From positions 9,566,675 through 9,630,674 of the forward strand of contig NC_058058.1 in NCBI RefSeq assembly GCF_020085105.1: a stretch of DNA of 64,000 bases, written 5' to 3'. Both the position numbers and the translations under genes were made by a program. Shown in pieces: positions 1 through 11,300 of this stretch. Each line of letters begins with the position of its first letter. Within the stretch, counting starts at the first letter, position 1. The notes beneath the pieces are model-generated. The model ran no database searches and was not told the origin of the DNA. It saw only the letters and a list, made by a program, of their open reading frames with translations. Source of the stretch: Siniperca chuatsi (Eukaryota > Chordata > Actinopteri > Centrarchiformes > Sinipercidae).

Positions 1-1690
1 CAAGCAGAAAAACTTTGACAAGCACTACTTCCTTCAAAAAGCTGTTGTTTTGCACTGGCACCTAAGTCAAAGGGAGTCTATTATCTGGATATGTTTACAG
101 TGGGAGACAACTGTGTGTTTATACAGTGATAATTCAATCAACCATGTTACTTCTACTACAGGACAAAGTTCTGAGGGTTCTCGTGTACACTGACTTACCT
201 AAAAGGAGCATGCACTATATCCAGTCTCTGCAAGCGTACATTTAAACAGTTACTACGGTAGTGATTTGCAGACTCAACCAGCAATTAATCATTATTCAAC
301 TGTAGTGTAGCACTTTAAGCATTACAAAATCCAAGTTGTTGTTTTTTGCAAATGCTTTGCTTGCATCATTGACTGTTTGCGCCTCACAAGAGTCAGAAAA
401 ACTATAGTTGTGTCCCAAATCCATGCTACATATTCATTCTAAGTAGGATTTATGTATGTAGTGTGCTCACACTGGAAAAGTGGAAAGATAAAGTACACAC
501 AAAACAGTCAATATGCACACTGTGCTGTTGATGTACACTTTTCTTCTATAATGCAATGCACAAAGGAAATAGAGGAGATGCTCACAGCTGGAAAAAAAAA
601 ACTTAAGATAACTGTTGATGCTGGTGAAACGGCTCCAGGAACACCTCAAAAATGTTATGTCTGGACAAACATTTTGCTGGCTTTTTAAATTTAATTGGCA
701 GTAGCATTCAAAATAACACACTTATTGTATCATTTGTATGGTGATTTCTTGTAAACAAACTGCAAAAACTATACTATAAAGATTAGTATATAGTACATCC
801 TGTATATAATTAGAATGTACTATGGAATTGGGACACAGCGTATAAAAAAGAGCTTCAGAGTTTCAGCCTATAGATGATGGAAACATTAGTGGTCTGCCAT
901 ACTTGCATGCTCTGTCCTGAAATATGTTATTAGAGTGGAATTGCTCCAGAAACTACCATTTTTATTGCTGTGTTGCTCTTTTATTCTTAAAATGACTTTG
1001 AAGTATGTGACAAAGATTCAATTTATCCAGTGGTCCTTTTATATATAAATAATAATTTAGTTACAACTGGGTGACATACAGTATTATATTGTCTTGATAA
1101 TTAAGACTTTTCAGTTGTTGTGCTCTAACAGTGTCACTTCCACAGTAACTTAACTTAGTGTAAATCAAGTAGATACTCTGTTCAGTATTCATTTGTTGAT
1201 GTAATATATAACAAGAAAATTCATTGGGTTTTTTTATTTAAAAGCAAAATAGATTTTTTTAATCTAAAGAATGACTTGATAACACAATCAAGTGAAGTCT
1301 AAATGGACATATTTGTTATGAACGTTATAGTCATCAAAAAGCATAAAGTAAAAACAAGCAGACCACCAAGAATTGTGACCACACTTCTTCCTTGTGCTTC
1401 AGCAAAGACAGCTGAATGCATCGTTTTTGATATCCACTTCCATATAAACTATATATCATGTAATGTCTGAGTGCATCTTGTATTTTAAACTATGTGCCTG
1501 TAAACCTACTTTTTAATTTTGTATAAAAGCAAAGACAAATCTTCTCAATCTCAAAAATATTGCTATGTTTCTGAAAAGTTTCAGTCCCATGGCTGTAAAT
1601 CCTGAGTCCCGGAAACAGTTGCTAAATTTTTCAAAATAAAACAAATACTATGACCAGTATTTTAAAATGTTATTTTGTTATATAAACATT
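1..1690. other. AT-rich 3' flank of utp23, no gene recognised
   Basis: About 1.7 kb of AT-rich sequence. The short open frames here (for example 452-688) show no family resemblance and no splice context. No transposon ends or tandem arrays were recognised. It lies downstream of the minus-strand utp23 gene and may include part of its 3' UTR. Confidence 0.5.
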
Positions 1691-1692
1691 GA

Positions 1693-1698
1693 TTTATT
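1693..1698 (-). terminator. candidate polyadenylation signal AATAAA for utp23
   Basis: The plus strand reads TTTATT, giving AATAAA on the minus strand about 155 bases past the utp23 stop codon. The placement suits a short 3' UTR. Other AATAAA-like hexamers lie further out, so the actual cleavage site is not fixed by sequence alone. Confidence 0.4.
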
Positions 1699-1853
1699 CT
1701 ATGCAGTAACACATAAAAAAAAGACCAGAGGTAAATGTGCAGACTGTTAATTATTTTAGATTGGGATTATATTAATCGTGAACCGCTTTGACATCTTCAA
1801 ATGATATTTATGCATGAAACAAAATGGCTAAAGTCTCTATCTGTCCTGCCGTA

Positions 1854-4492
1854 CTATGTATTTGTAACCGCAGGCACAGACGTGCTGTCTCCTCCCTCCG
1901 TCCTTCGTTTCTTGTTTCGACTTCTTTTCCTCTTCTCCCCCTGCTCCGTCTTCTTCAGCGGCGGTGTCGGCACGCCTTTCTTCTTCTTCTTCATGCAGCT
2001 CAGAGGGTTAGGATTGCTCTGTTTCCTCTTCCTCTTCCTCCCCCGCCTCTCTCCGCCCTTCTGGGCGATGCCCTGCTCCTCCTTCAGGCTGCGGATGCTC
2101 TGCTGCTGGGCCGGGCTGACCAGCTCTCCCAGCTGGACGGCCTGGACGTGGTCGAGGGACGTCTGGCAGGGCTTGTCCAGCACGATGGTGTTGAGGATGA
2201 TGTAGAGCAGCGGAACGCCTGGGATCTTCTTCAGGCCTGCAGTTACTGCGTGGTCCTGGAGAACACACACATACACCAGTAGATTTATGTGATGGGAATG
2301 CCAAATGTATACATGTCAGTTACTTCCCACAGTTACATCAATAGTACTCAATTTGGCCCTAATTTTTGTCCTAAGGAACTTCTCTTCCTAGACTGATTAT
2401 ATGACAATTCCTTAACTGATGTTTAATTGGTTTCCAGTTTATTAGGAGGTCCAGGGGTTCATTAACTTGGTGAAATTCCAGATGACAAGACCCATAACAA
2501 GCAGCACCCTCTGCCAGTCCTGAGGGCAAAACAAATCTCTAAATCAATGATTCTCCCTGGGTTCATGTTGATACTTGTGCTTGTGTGGCAGTTTGCTCCC
2601 TTTTAAATCAGTGATTCCCAACCTTTTTGGCTGATGTCCCCTTTAAATGAAGCAGCGTCTGCAGCATGAGCACCCTCGTTGAGTGATTTTCTCCTCTAAA
2701 AACCTCTCAGATTGTTTCATTTGAATAACTGTTAGAGGCCTGAAGAGGTAAAACTATTCAATATTTCACAAGAAAAAAATAGAAAGGCCAGAGAAACATC
2801 AGAAAAAAAGAGAATCTAAATTTGAGCAGCAGAACATTATTTTTCTTTTTTGTACCATCAATCCTCTCATGACCCCAAAGATACATTTTTAAACTTTATT
2901 GTGATGTTATTGCCTTCTGTGTTTTTTTGCCTAGGACTGGTAATAAATTAACTAAATTAACCTTAAACCTAAATCAACCGTGTGGCAAACACCATCAGGC
3001 ACTTGTGGTTTATTTAGTAATTATTTATCTTGATCAAACTTTTGTCTGTTTGTTTTTACATACATCTGCCAGACCTTTTTATCTGTTCTTGTACATTTTA
3101 ATAGTGTAAGCCCTTTTTCCCAATTCTCAGTAAGATAACCTCTCATTAGAGAAATAATACCTTCCCTTTTATCTGACATGAGTTGACATTTTGTCTCCCG
3201 TTCCACCAAGCATGTAAATCTTTGTATTTAAGTAACTATTACTTGGCAAGCTCTGAGATATATATGGGACTCTTAATTATCGCCTATATACACTCATTTG
3301 CAAGTTTATTAAGTAAACCTAGTTAAATTAATAACTAGGTATAATGTAATACAACTTCCCTGTAATAAATCCTACCTTCATGAAGATCATAATGTTCAGT
3401 TTTTGCTGAAACTGTTTTACAGAGGTGTTGATTCATTTTGGAGCCTGTAGCTTGTGGTGCTGTTGAACTGTACTGTCTTATACTGACAGGTGTTTCTAAT
3501 ATTTATATAGTTGTAGAGTTGAATCAACACCTCTCTAGCACAATTTAACAAAAACTGAACATTATAAGCTTCATGAACATAGGATTTATTACAGGGCTGT
3601 TGGATTTGGTCAATATTTTGCACAGTCCATCCACTGTACAGCTATTTTCATTTTAAAAACAGATATTTTACATATATTTTATATAGTTTTCATGTTTTTT
3701 TATTGTACACTACTATTTTATTTGATTCATGACTTTTGCAGTACGTGTTTATTTTTATTTTCTCTGTGTTGATGCACCAAAATACCAAAAAGGCAAATTC
3801 CTTGTATGTAAAAAGAAATAATCTACTTAGCAATAAACCTGGTTGTGATTAGACTGCATTAGTTTTAGCTAGATGTACCTAATAAACTGGCGACTGAGTG
3901 CAAGATAAAACTCATATACAGTGTTGAGCTAACATCTAGTGTCTGCTGTAGGTGTCTTGCTAATATCTAGTCCATTTCCAGTTAGTATTTCTCATTTCAT
4001 TTTTCCTCTGGGTGATGTGTGTGTCTGTGTATTTACCTGTGTAGCAACAAAGTAGTGGTGTGGGTTTGTCTCCTCCAGCATGGACAGCAGACACTCTGAA
4101 GCGGGGACAGGGGTCTTGAAATGTGGACACCTCCTCACCTGGAACCTCTGCAGGATGATTTTGGCTCCAAACAGCTCTTTTCCCAGAGTCTCCAGTTCTT
4201 TCAGTGCGCAGCTGAGAATAAACAGACACGGGTAAATAATGCGAAATTAGATAAAACAGGATGTTTACATTTAACGCGTACTTACGGTAAGTTAATCTAC
4301 TCACTTTGTGGTGCAGAGCTGCACCTCGCCCATCAGGTATTTGGGCATTTGCTCTTTGATCTGAATCTTGTTTTTCAAAGCCGCCTGACAAAAAGTCCCA
4401 TCAATGAGGATCTGAAAGGGTTCCCTGAAGCTGAAGTTGTATTTGTAGAAACTTATGGTTTTCTTGGCTTGTTTCTGTCGCTTGATCTTCAT
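1854..4492 (-). CDS. utp23: rRNA-processing protein UTP23 homolog (3 coding exons)
   Basis: Small-subunit processome protein with a PIN-like fold, acting in the nucleolus in 18S rRNA maturation together with U17/snR30 snoRNA (family knowledge). Coding exons on the minus strand: 4305-4492, 4037-4211, 1854-2255; all junctions are GT-AG and the phases agree (188+175+402 nt, 254 aa against about 249 in human). The start is the ATG of MKIKRQKQAKK, which matches the family N-terminus. Exon 1 carries the PIN-like core with EPFQILIDGTFCQAAL and MGEVQLCTT. Exon 2 has the Cys/His cluster (C64, RRCPHF, SECLLSM, NPHHYFVATQ) that forms the zinc site in the family. Exon 3 has VPLLYIILNTIVLDKP and ends in a very basic tail with KKKKK and KRKRSRNKKRR. 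UTP23 lacks the full set of catalytic PIN acids in other species. The gene is head-to-head with rnf5 but 3.2 kb away. Confidence 0.93.
3345..3606. mobile_element. foldback MITE (hairpin element) in utp23 intron 2
   Basis: Left arm about 3350-3435 and right arm about 3515-3605 are inverted copies. Both contain CTGTAATAAATCCTA, TTCATGAAG, ATAATGTTCAGTTTTTG and GAGGTGTTGATTCA in mirrored order, around a spacer of roughly 80 bases with its own small inverted repeats. There is no coding capacity. The structure is that of a non-autonomous DNA transposon; superfamily not assigned. Confidence 0.7.
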
Positions 4493-4748
4493 GGTGGCTG
4501 GTAGGTAAAGTCAGAAAAATGGCTAGTTTTTTTTTAATCCTCCTCAGAAAATAACCGTTAGTGGCGTACGTTAAAATGTCCGTTGCAGATGATTCTTCCG
4601 GTTAGATCAGTTGACTCGTTTTATGGACGTCTTTCACAAATTTTAGTCAAATTATCACTATCAGATACTTAAGCATGGACGTTTCTAGTGTACACAACAC
4701 GCTTGCGGTTTCTACTTCTTCTGACTCCGGGCGGAAACAAAATATTCG

Positions 4749-5990
4749 ACAAAGGTTCCGGTTGTTTGAGCTTCTTCTTCTGAGGTTTTATGGCGGTTGT
4801 TAAACAGCTTTTGGTGCATTACCGCCACCTTCTGAAATTGAGTGTGGATCAGAGAGGTCTTATGACTACCCTATATTATTTTCCTAAGTCCTGTATTTTC
4901 CAAATAAATAAATATTGCCCTGTACCCCACATGCCCCGAGCCAAATCGTAGTACCAGAGAGTATATTTGGTAGTACAGTTTCTTCTTCTTCTTCTGTTTA
5001 ATGGCGGTGGCAACCAGCGTTGAGGTGCACTACCGCCTCCTACTATGTTGGAGTGCGAACCAGAGTTATCTATCCCTTTAACCAACCAAACAAACAAACA
5101 AAAAAACAACTACATTTCACTGAACACTAAATTATTTTGATCAGCCCAGTTTCTTTGAAATAATGAAATAGCCTCCTTAACCCGATGGCAAATACATTTT
5201 TTAGACTCAGTTCTACTTTTGGCAGTGAAAAATGACATGCTCCACTGATTCCTCTATTTGACAGTGTTCACATGATCCTGAGGGATGTTTGTTTATTAAG
5301 TGCCGTGTTTTATTAAGTCTGGTATGTCCTACCCTCAGCTTGGTTCTCTTTAGTGCTCCTATGAGCTGTCCTCACTGTGCCCACTTCTCGCTGTGTGCAT
5401 GAAGGCCTCGTCCTGTGTTTCCTGCATCCAACAGTGCTGCCACTCTTTAATTTTGATTATTCCTTTTGCTTCAGATTTACTGAGTGAAATTTCCATGATC
5501 TCCTGATGTTTCAGAGCCTGTTTTGCCAATGCATTCCACAAATTCATTGCCCTTAATCTCTGAATCCACATACATGTTATCAAAATATTTATACTCTGTA
5601 CATAGTTTCACATATATCTCATTAACTATACCCTACCTACTGTGAAATGTAAATGACTGCAATGACATTAATGCAGAACACAAATCTGTACAAAGAATAA
5701 CTTTTTTAAATGTGTAACTCTTCACCGTAATGCTGTTGCAATTTCCATCATCTCAACTGTAAATATGGACAAATGATCTGATGTTCTTCGTTTAACAGAA
5801 ACTTATAAGGCTGGTATACTAAAAGCAAAATATGTCCTCCCTGCATTAGGATCCTTGGATCCATCAGTATATACTGGGACACATGTCTGATATAATGTTT
5901 GTAAGCTATCTTCAACCAAGACTGCAATATTTCCAAAACCTTTATGTACCTGCATTGTTTCCAGAATATAGAAATCAATTGACACCGAGG
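4749..5990 (-). mobile_element. decayed I-clade (Nimb-like) LINE, 3' part
   Basis: Read on the minus strand, 5803-5900 encodes VYTDGSKDPNAGRTYFAFSI, the start of an RNase H domain whose TDGS carries the first catalytic Asp. About 5225-5350 encodes LRVGHTRLNKTRHLINKHP followed by CEHC and EHVIFHC, the zinc-knuckle-like tail of I-clade LINEs. Stops and frame changes interrupt it. The 3' end is the GAA-rich tail seen as CTTCTTCTTCTTCTG at about 4981-4995; a second copy of the same 3' end (GGCGGT...ACCGCCACC) lies at about 4770-4835. Clade naming is from remembered motifs; the RNase H assignment is the firmest part. Confidence 0.7.
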
Positions 5991-6079
5991 GAAACAGCCA
6001 GGGCGGTGTTACTGGTTGTTGTGACTGTCCGACTGTTTATTTTGTTTTGTTTTATTATTATATAAATACTAAATGACAT

Positions 6080-7490
6080 TTTGACATTTTTTATGTTTAT
6101 GTATATTTGTATTGACTTGATATGTGGAATTTTTTAAATCCTCATTTTTGAAAGCATATCATTTTCGCCAGGAAAAGAAGAACATTGGACAAAAACGTTA
6201 AGGAGAGGAAATTATGAGGTACTTTGTTATTTTTTTCACAATTATATGGTAAATTAAAATTATGAGTAAGTTAAAAAATTAAGTAATATCTCATAATTTG
6301 GCTTTGACATAATTTACATAAGTCATAATTTTGACGTAATTGTACACAACAAAACAACACACACACACGAACACATCCTGAACATTTTGTAGGATGCACT
6401 ACTGAAGCACAGTATCAGCTGACGTGATAGGGGCCTTAAAGAATAGGTTCTGCCTTGATGCAACAGTCAGGTGCCCATGTGAACAGTGAAACAGGGTTTG
6501 CTTGCTGTAATCGTTTCTTCTGTTCATACTAGCTGTTAAAACGGCAAAATCTACAGTCCTCGTTCTGTGCAAAAATACATTCCACAGTTTATCTGAAGCT
6601 AATATGAGGCTTCAGGCTTCTGAGTTAATCAAATCAAGTGAATATCTTTCAAGTTGTGTCTTTTTAGTATGTATTAGAAATTGATTTGGGAACAGATTTC
6701 TTCAGAAATGATTATAGCAAGTAAAACCTGTTGGTTCTACTTTATTACCTGATTACTTGAGGGGTCCCTGTGTCAAAATCTACTTTTAAGACTTTAATTT
6801 TTTCAAACATACTTATGTCTGTTCCTGAATAAATGTATAGTTGTCATATTGAACTCAGTGGCAGGTTAAGACCACCTGCAACATAAACTAAACAGTTTTC
6901 TCTCTCTCTCTTTTTGTCCTACAGGGGATATGACACATAACATAACACATATTTGTAAGGAGGACGTAATTTTGTTTAATGAAATTGCTTAATTTAATTT
7001 AATTATGCTAGTGTTTGAATTGTTCTTTTAATAGTTTTATTATGGAATGTAGTTTTGTTGGAGTTTTTTTTTTAATGAATATTTATTTCCCATGTTTTGA
7101 TAATCAGTGTTAGTTGATTAAGATGGGAGCACTGTAATTACCACAGAAAAACTGGGGCCTAGCAGTATTCCAGCATAGAAAAATGGTATAAATTGGAGCT
7201 GGAGAGTGTGAGGAATGTGAGTAATTTGTGCCTTAGGGAGCCTTAGTCGGTTAATCCGGCCATGCTATTGGTGTATTGATACAGACAATGTATGTGATGT
7301 GGACATTTGGATTGTATGCTTTTGTATTTTGAGAATGAGAAATATCATCAGTGTATAAATTCATATACCTTTAAAAAAAAAAGCAGGTTAACATAGTTTG
7401 AAATTTTAACATTTGCATTTATGTAGATAGTATTTGATTTCGTATCTCATATTTTTTTATTCCAGATTTTGTTGATAAATTGATTTGCAA
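6080..7490. other. intergenic spacer upstream of rnf5, nothing recognised
   Basis: AT-rich sequence between the LINE remnant and the rnf5 promoter. No open frame with recognisable similarity, no tandem array until the ATT run at 7498, and no clear transposon ends were found. Confidence 0.4.
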
Positions 7491-7495
7491 CCATT

Positions 7496-7497
<2 letters not shown>

Positions 7498-7528
<31 letters not shown>
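7498..7528. repeat. (ATT)n microsatellite
   Basis: About ten uninterrupted ATT units. It sits some 200 bases upstream of the rnf5 start codon, in or next to the promoter or 5' UTR. Confidence 0.9.
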
Positions 7529-7732
7529 GGAGGGGTGGTGTCTACATTCTCCCCGCCCCTCGCCTCTGTTTTTCTCGGAAACGGAAGTTGTCAATCAGGT
7601 AGAAAGACGGCAGCAGCCTCGGTTTGGTGACACTTGTCGTCGCCTCTGAACGTTGACTCGCAGCTAACGTTAGCTCGGGTCGGGCTCGTGTGGTTTGGGT
7701 TGGTACCTTTCCTCGCTTGTACAGTAAATATA

Positions 7733-8307
7733 ATGGCGGCCGCGGATCCCCGGTCCTCGAGTGACGGCGGGCCGGCCAGAAGAGGAGGATTCCCGACCGG
7801 GGAGAGCGGCAACGACCGCGACGGACCGGGCGGCAGCAGCAGCGGCGGCGGCGGCAGCGGGGAAGGCGAACGGGAGCGGGACCGGGCCACATTCGAGTGC
7901 AACATTTGTTTGGACACTGCCACGGACGCTGTCATCAGTATGTGCGGCCACTTATTCTGGTACGAGACAAGGCGGGGGAGGGTAGTTGTGATGTGTGGAG
8001 GCGGTTGTTTTTGTTTCTGCTCAGCCCACCGGACCGGAGTGTAGTCTTGCCGTCTGTGCGGCCTCCTTTTACCGTCAGTTTGAGTTGTTTCACGGCGGAA
8101 CAACGCGCCTTTACCAGCCGTTTGTCTCCGCGTTATGTGGGAGATGATAGCGGCCAAGATGGCTAGCTGGATATCACTGAGGAGGGTGTTGGTTTGATGG
8201 CAGTGCTGTACAATAGTTGTAAATGAATTGTGGCTTAACTTAAACCTTCATTATAAACCGTGTTTTACGGTCTGAAGTGCAAGTGGTCCTGATCATAGAC
8301 TGTATAT

Positions 8308-8354
<47 letters not shown>

Positions 8355-11300
8355 CTGTGGTCCTGATGGCTCGGATGACGACTGGTTGCTGCTCATATCA
8401 TGGTGTGATGTAGGTCAGAGGTCACAGTTGCAGCCAGTGCCTTCTTGGATCACACCCTCTGTGACACATTAACTTTGCTGTTTCAGTTTAAACTGTCTGG
8501 TGATCATTTGCAGCTTTGACATCCGGTCCACGCTCAGTCATTCACCAAACATGCCACTGTCAGGTTTGCAGTAGAACTAAAACAATTAGTTGATTAACTG
8601 ATTAGTTGATACACAGAAAATCACCGAAAAAATGCCAAATATTCTCTGGTTCCAGCCTCTCAAATGTGAGGATTTGCTGCTTTTCTCTGTTTTTAAAATC
8701 ATTGTTAGATTAATATCTTTTGGTTTTTGGTAGTTGGTTGGGCAATACAAGTAATTTGAAGACGTCAGCCGGGCTCTAGGAATCAATTGAGAAAATAATG
8801 AACACAATCATAATGAAAGCAACTGTTAGTTGTAACCCTAGTAAATCAAACTTATGAGATTTGGTTGTTGTATTGGTATCTGTGTATATGGCAGCCACTA
8901 AGTAACGAGAAATTGCAGTACAGAAATGCCAAAGATATTTTTGAGGTCATTTAGAAACAGTATAGTTTGTCTACGTAAGAGGTTTATTTTTCATCTGTAA
9001 AATGTCTCACTCTGTACATATCATACGTTTTAATAGATAAATCAATAATGAAAGTAGCAGTTAGCTGTAACCCTAGGTTGCACTTCAGCTGTGATTCTAG
9101 TCCCTTCTCCTATCTTGGGTTTTAATCAACACTTGCGCAAGGCTCAACCTTCCAGCCACTTTGTGTTGAAAATGTAAACATTCACACAGTGACGTGAGAG
9201 GCTCATTCATGAGTTGTTGTGAGTGCTGACTGACAGCCGCTCGCAGGTCGAGGTTAATGTGAGATTAGAGCCAAGAGTGTAGGATTGGGGTCAAACCTAA
9301 GGGCATTATAATCAGTAGTAAGAGAACACAGAAGAAAATGGGACTTCCTTTTTACCTGTTGTTGACGTACGTTTGTAGTTTAAAATGATAATGATCTGTA
9401 TTGGTGAGCACTTGTGTTTTGGCTACAGAAACAGAGGTGGAGTTTTTTGAGGGCATGCTCCTGCTGCCTACAAGAGAAGTTCGCAAACCGTGATTACAGA
9501 TGTTATCTCCTTTTCAGTGGCAACGTTTTTACTCGGCGGAGAAACCCTCTGTGGTGAACACACCACAGAAGCCAGTAAAATGTTTTTAGTTGCATCAGAC
9601 CATCGTGGACAAGACTGACCTAAAGTGGGGGTTTTAACCTGCCAGCCTGGGGGCCAGATTCGGCCCTCAAAACTATTTCATAAGGCCCCCACGCGTTTAG
9701 AATTTATTTTTACATTACTTATTTGTCTTTTATTTATAGCAGCGCACCTGGCACCTAAATCTCTCTTTCTAAACCTGAAATAAAGACTGACCTTGAGGAC
9801 AGACAGTTTTAGGAGAGATGGACATTTGATTATTATGTTAACAGGTTATTGTGACCACGTTCTGTCTCAGAAGAAGCGTTACTCACATTTGAAGTGTGTT
9901 TTGTTTAAATTAAGTGTTACAAAAATATACACTAGGTTTTTTGTTCTAGGTCTGAAAAAAAACTTATTAGGAAATAGTGCAGGAATCTTAATATTATTTT
10001 GCTGTTGATTTATTTAATATTTGATCAGAGAAAGGGTGCTTCTCTGCTTCTTGCGGTTACATGGGCCGTTGCCACACAGCCATGCATTTCAGCTGCTGTG
10101 TTATGGGCTGATGTAACTTAGTTGCCATGTTACCTGCGTCCCCCCCTCGCCTCTCTCATCTTCTGTGTAACCTGATGAAACTGTGATGATGAAACTATCA
10201 GCAAGGAAGAAAGGTGTTGACGGCAGATCACCTGCTGCAACTTCAAAATTAATATTGCAACTTTGATCGCATATTAATTGTCTTATTTTTAGATTTTTTT
10301 TTTAAATAAAGACATTTTAAATCACAGTCCCTCACAATCTGTCACATATGTTTTGTATCTTAGATGGTTTAGCGTGAGTTAAACTCCTAACCCTGCTATT
10401 CAGCTGTACATAAAACAAATGGGCATTTAACTTTGACGCAGTTTAATGCTTTGAACCAACTTATCTGGCATCTTTTAGTTCAGCTGCAGCAAAAAAACAA
10501 ACATAAACAAACCGCATTTGTTGCCAAAATGCTCACAAATAAAAATATTGTGTTAGTACAATATATATGCTTTGTTGAATTTCACAACTGTGAGCCAGTA
10601 TCAGTTTCTAGCATCAGAAAATCTTATTTACTGGCACTCAAACTGCATTTTACCCTCAAATGTGTTGAAATGTGACACAGTAACAAATTCCTCATGAGCA
10701 GAGTGTCCTACACTGTCAGAGTTTAGTCTGCAGCAGCCCTAGTAGACAGTCTAGAGGGATGATTTGTGTGAAAAAAGACATTAATGTCACTTTAATACTT
10801 TGGGTTTAATGAGCGTGTGACATCTTTAATCCCTGAGTGAGAGTCCACTTGAGAAGACTAGTCTTCGTCGTCGTTAGAGATACCGGCCACACAGGCTGCA
10901 GTGCAAGTGAATTTTCTCCTCCAAGACTGAATGAGAGCTCATCATGTTAGAATTAGCACATTAATATAATCCAGCAACCCCCTGACTGGAAGGTTTAGGA
11001 AAAGAAGCATGTGTTAAGTGAAAGTGTTTGCATATGTAAAACCTGCAAGATACAGCCATTTTAATAAATTAGACTTGAAGCCCTGCATATAAAATCAGAA
11101 AGTCAGAAAACAATCAATATAATTACGTAGTTTTTTTTTTTCCTCCGAGGGTCTCGACCCCCAGGTTGGGAGCCACTGATTTAAACAACATATAAATTCT
11201 CAAATTAATGCTGTTCGGGTCGTTGTTTTAACATCTTGGCCAGACTTCATCACCAGTTAAGTTAATTTGTGATTTTGAGATCAGTGTGTGTGTGTGTGTG

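Noticed and set aside
2606..2645. hAT-like ends (CAGTGATTCCCAACCTTTTT) here, at 11140-11185 and 12398-12425
   Set aside because: Single ends without a paired inverted end or target duplication; too short to call separate elements.
7634..7732. Upstream in-frame Met for rnf5 at 7634
   Set aside because: The extra 33 residues look like translated 5' UTR, and MAAAD at 7733 matches known RNF5 N-termini.
7591..8157. Long antisense frame over rnf5 exon 1 (188 codons)
   Set aside because: GC-rich shadow of the plus-strand exon with no family resemblance and no splice logic of its own.
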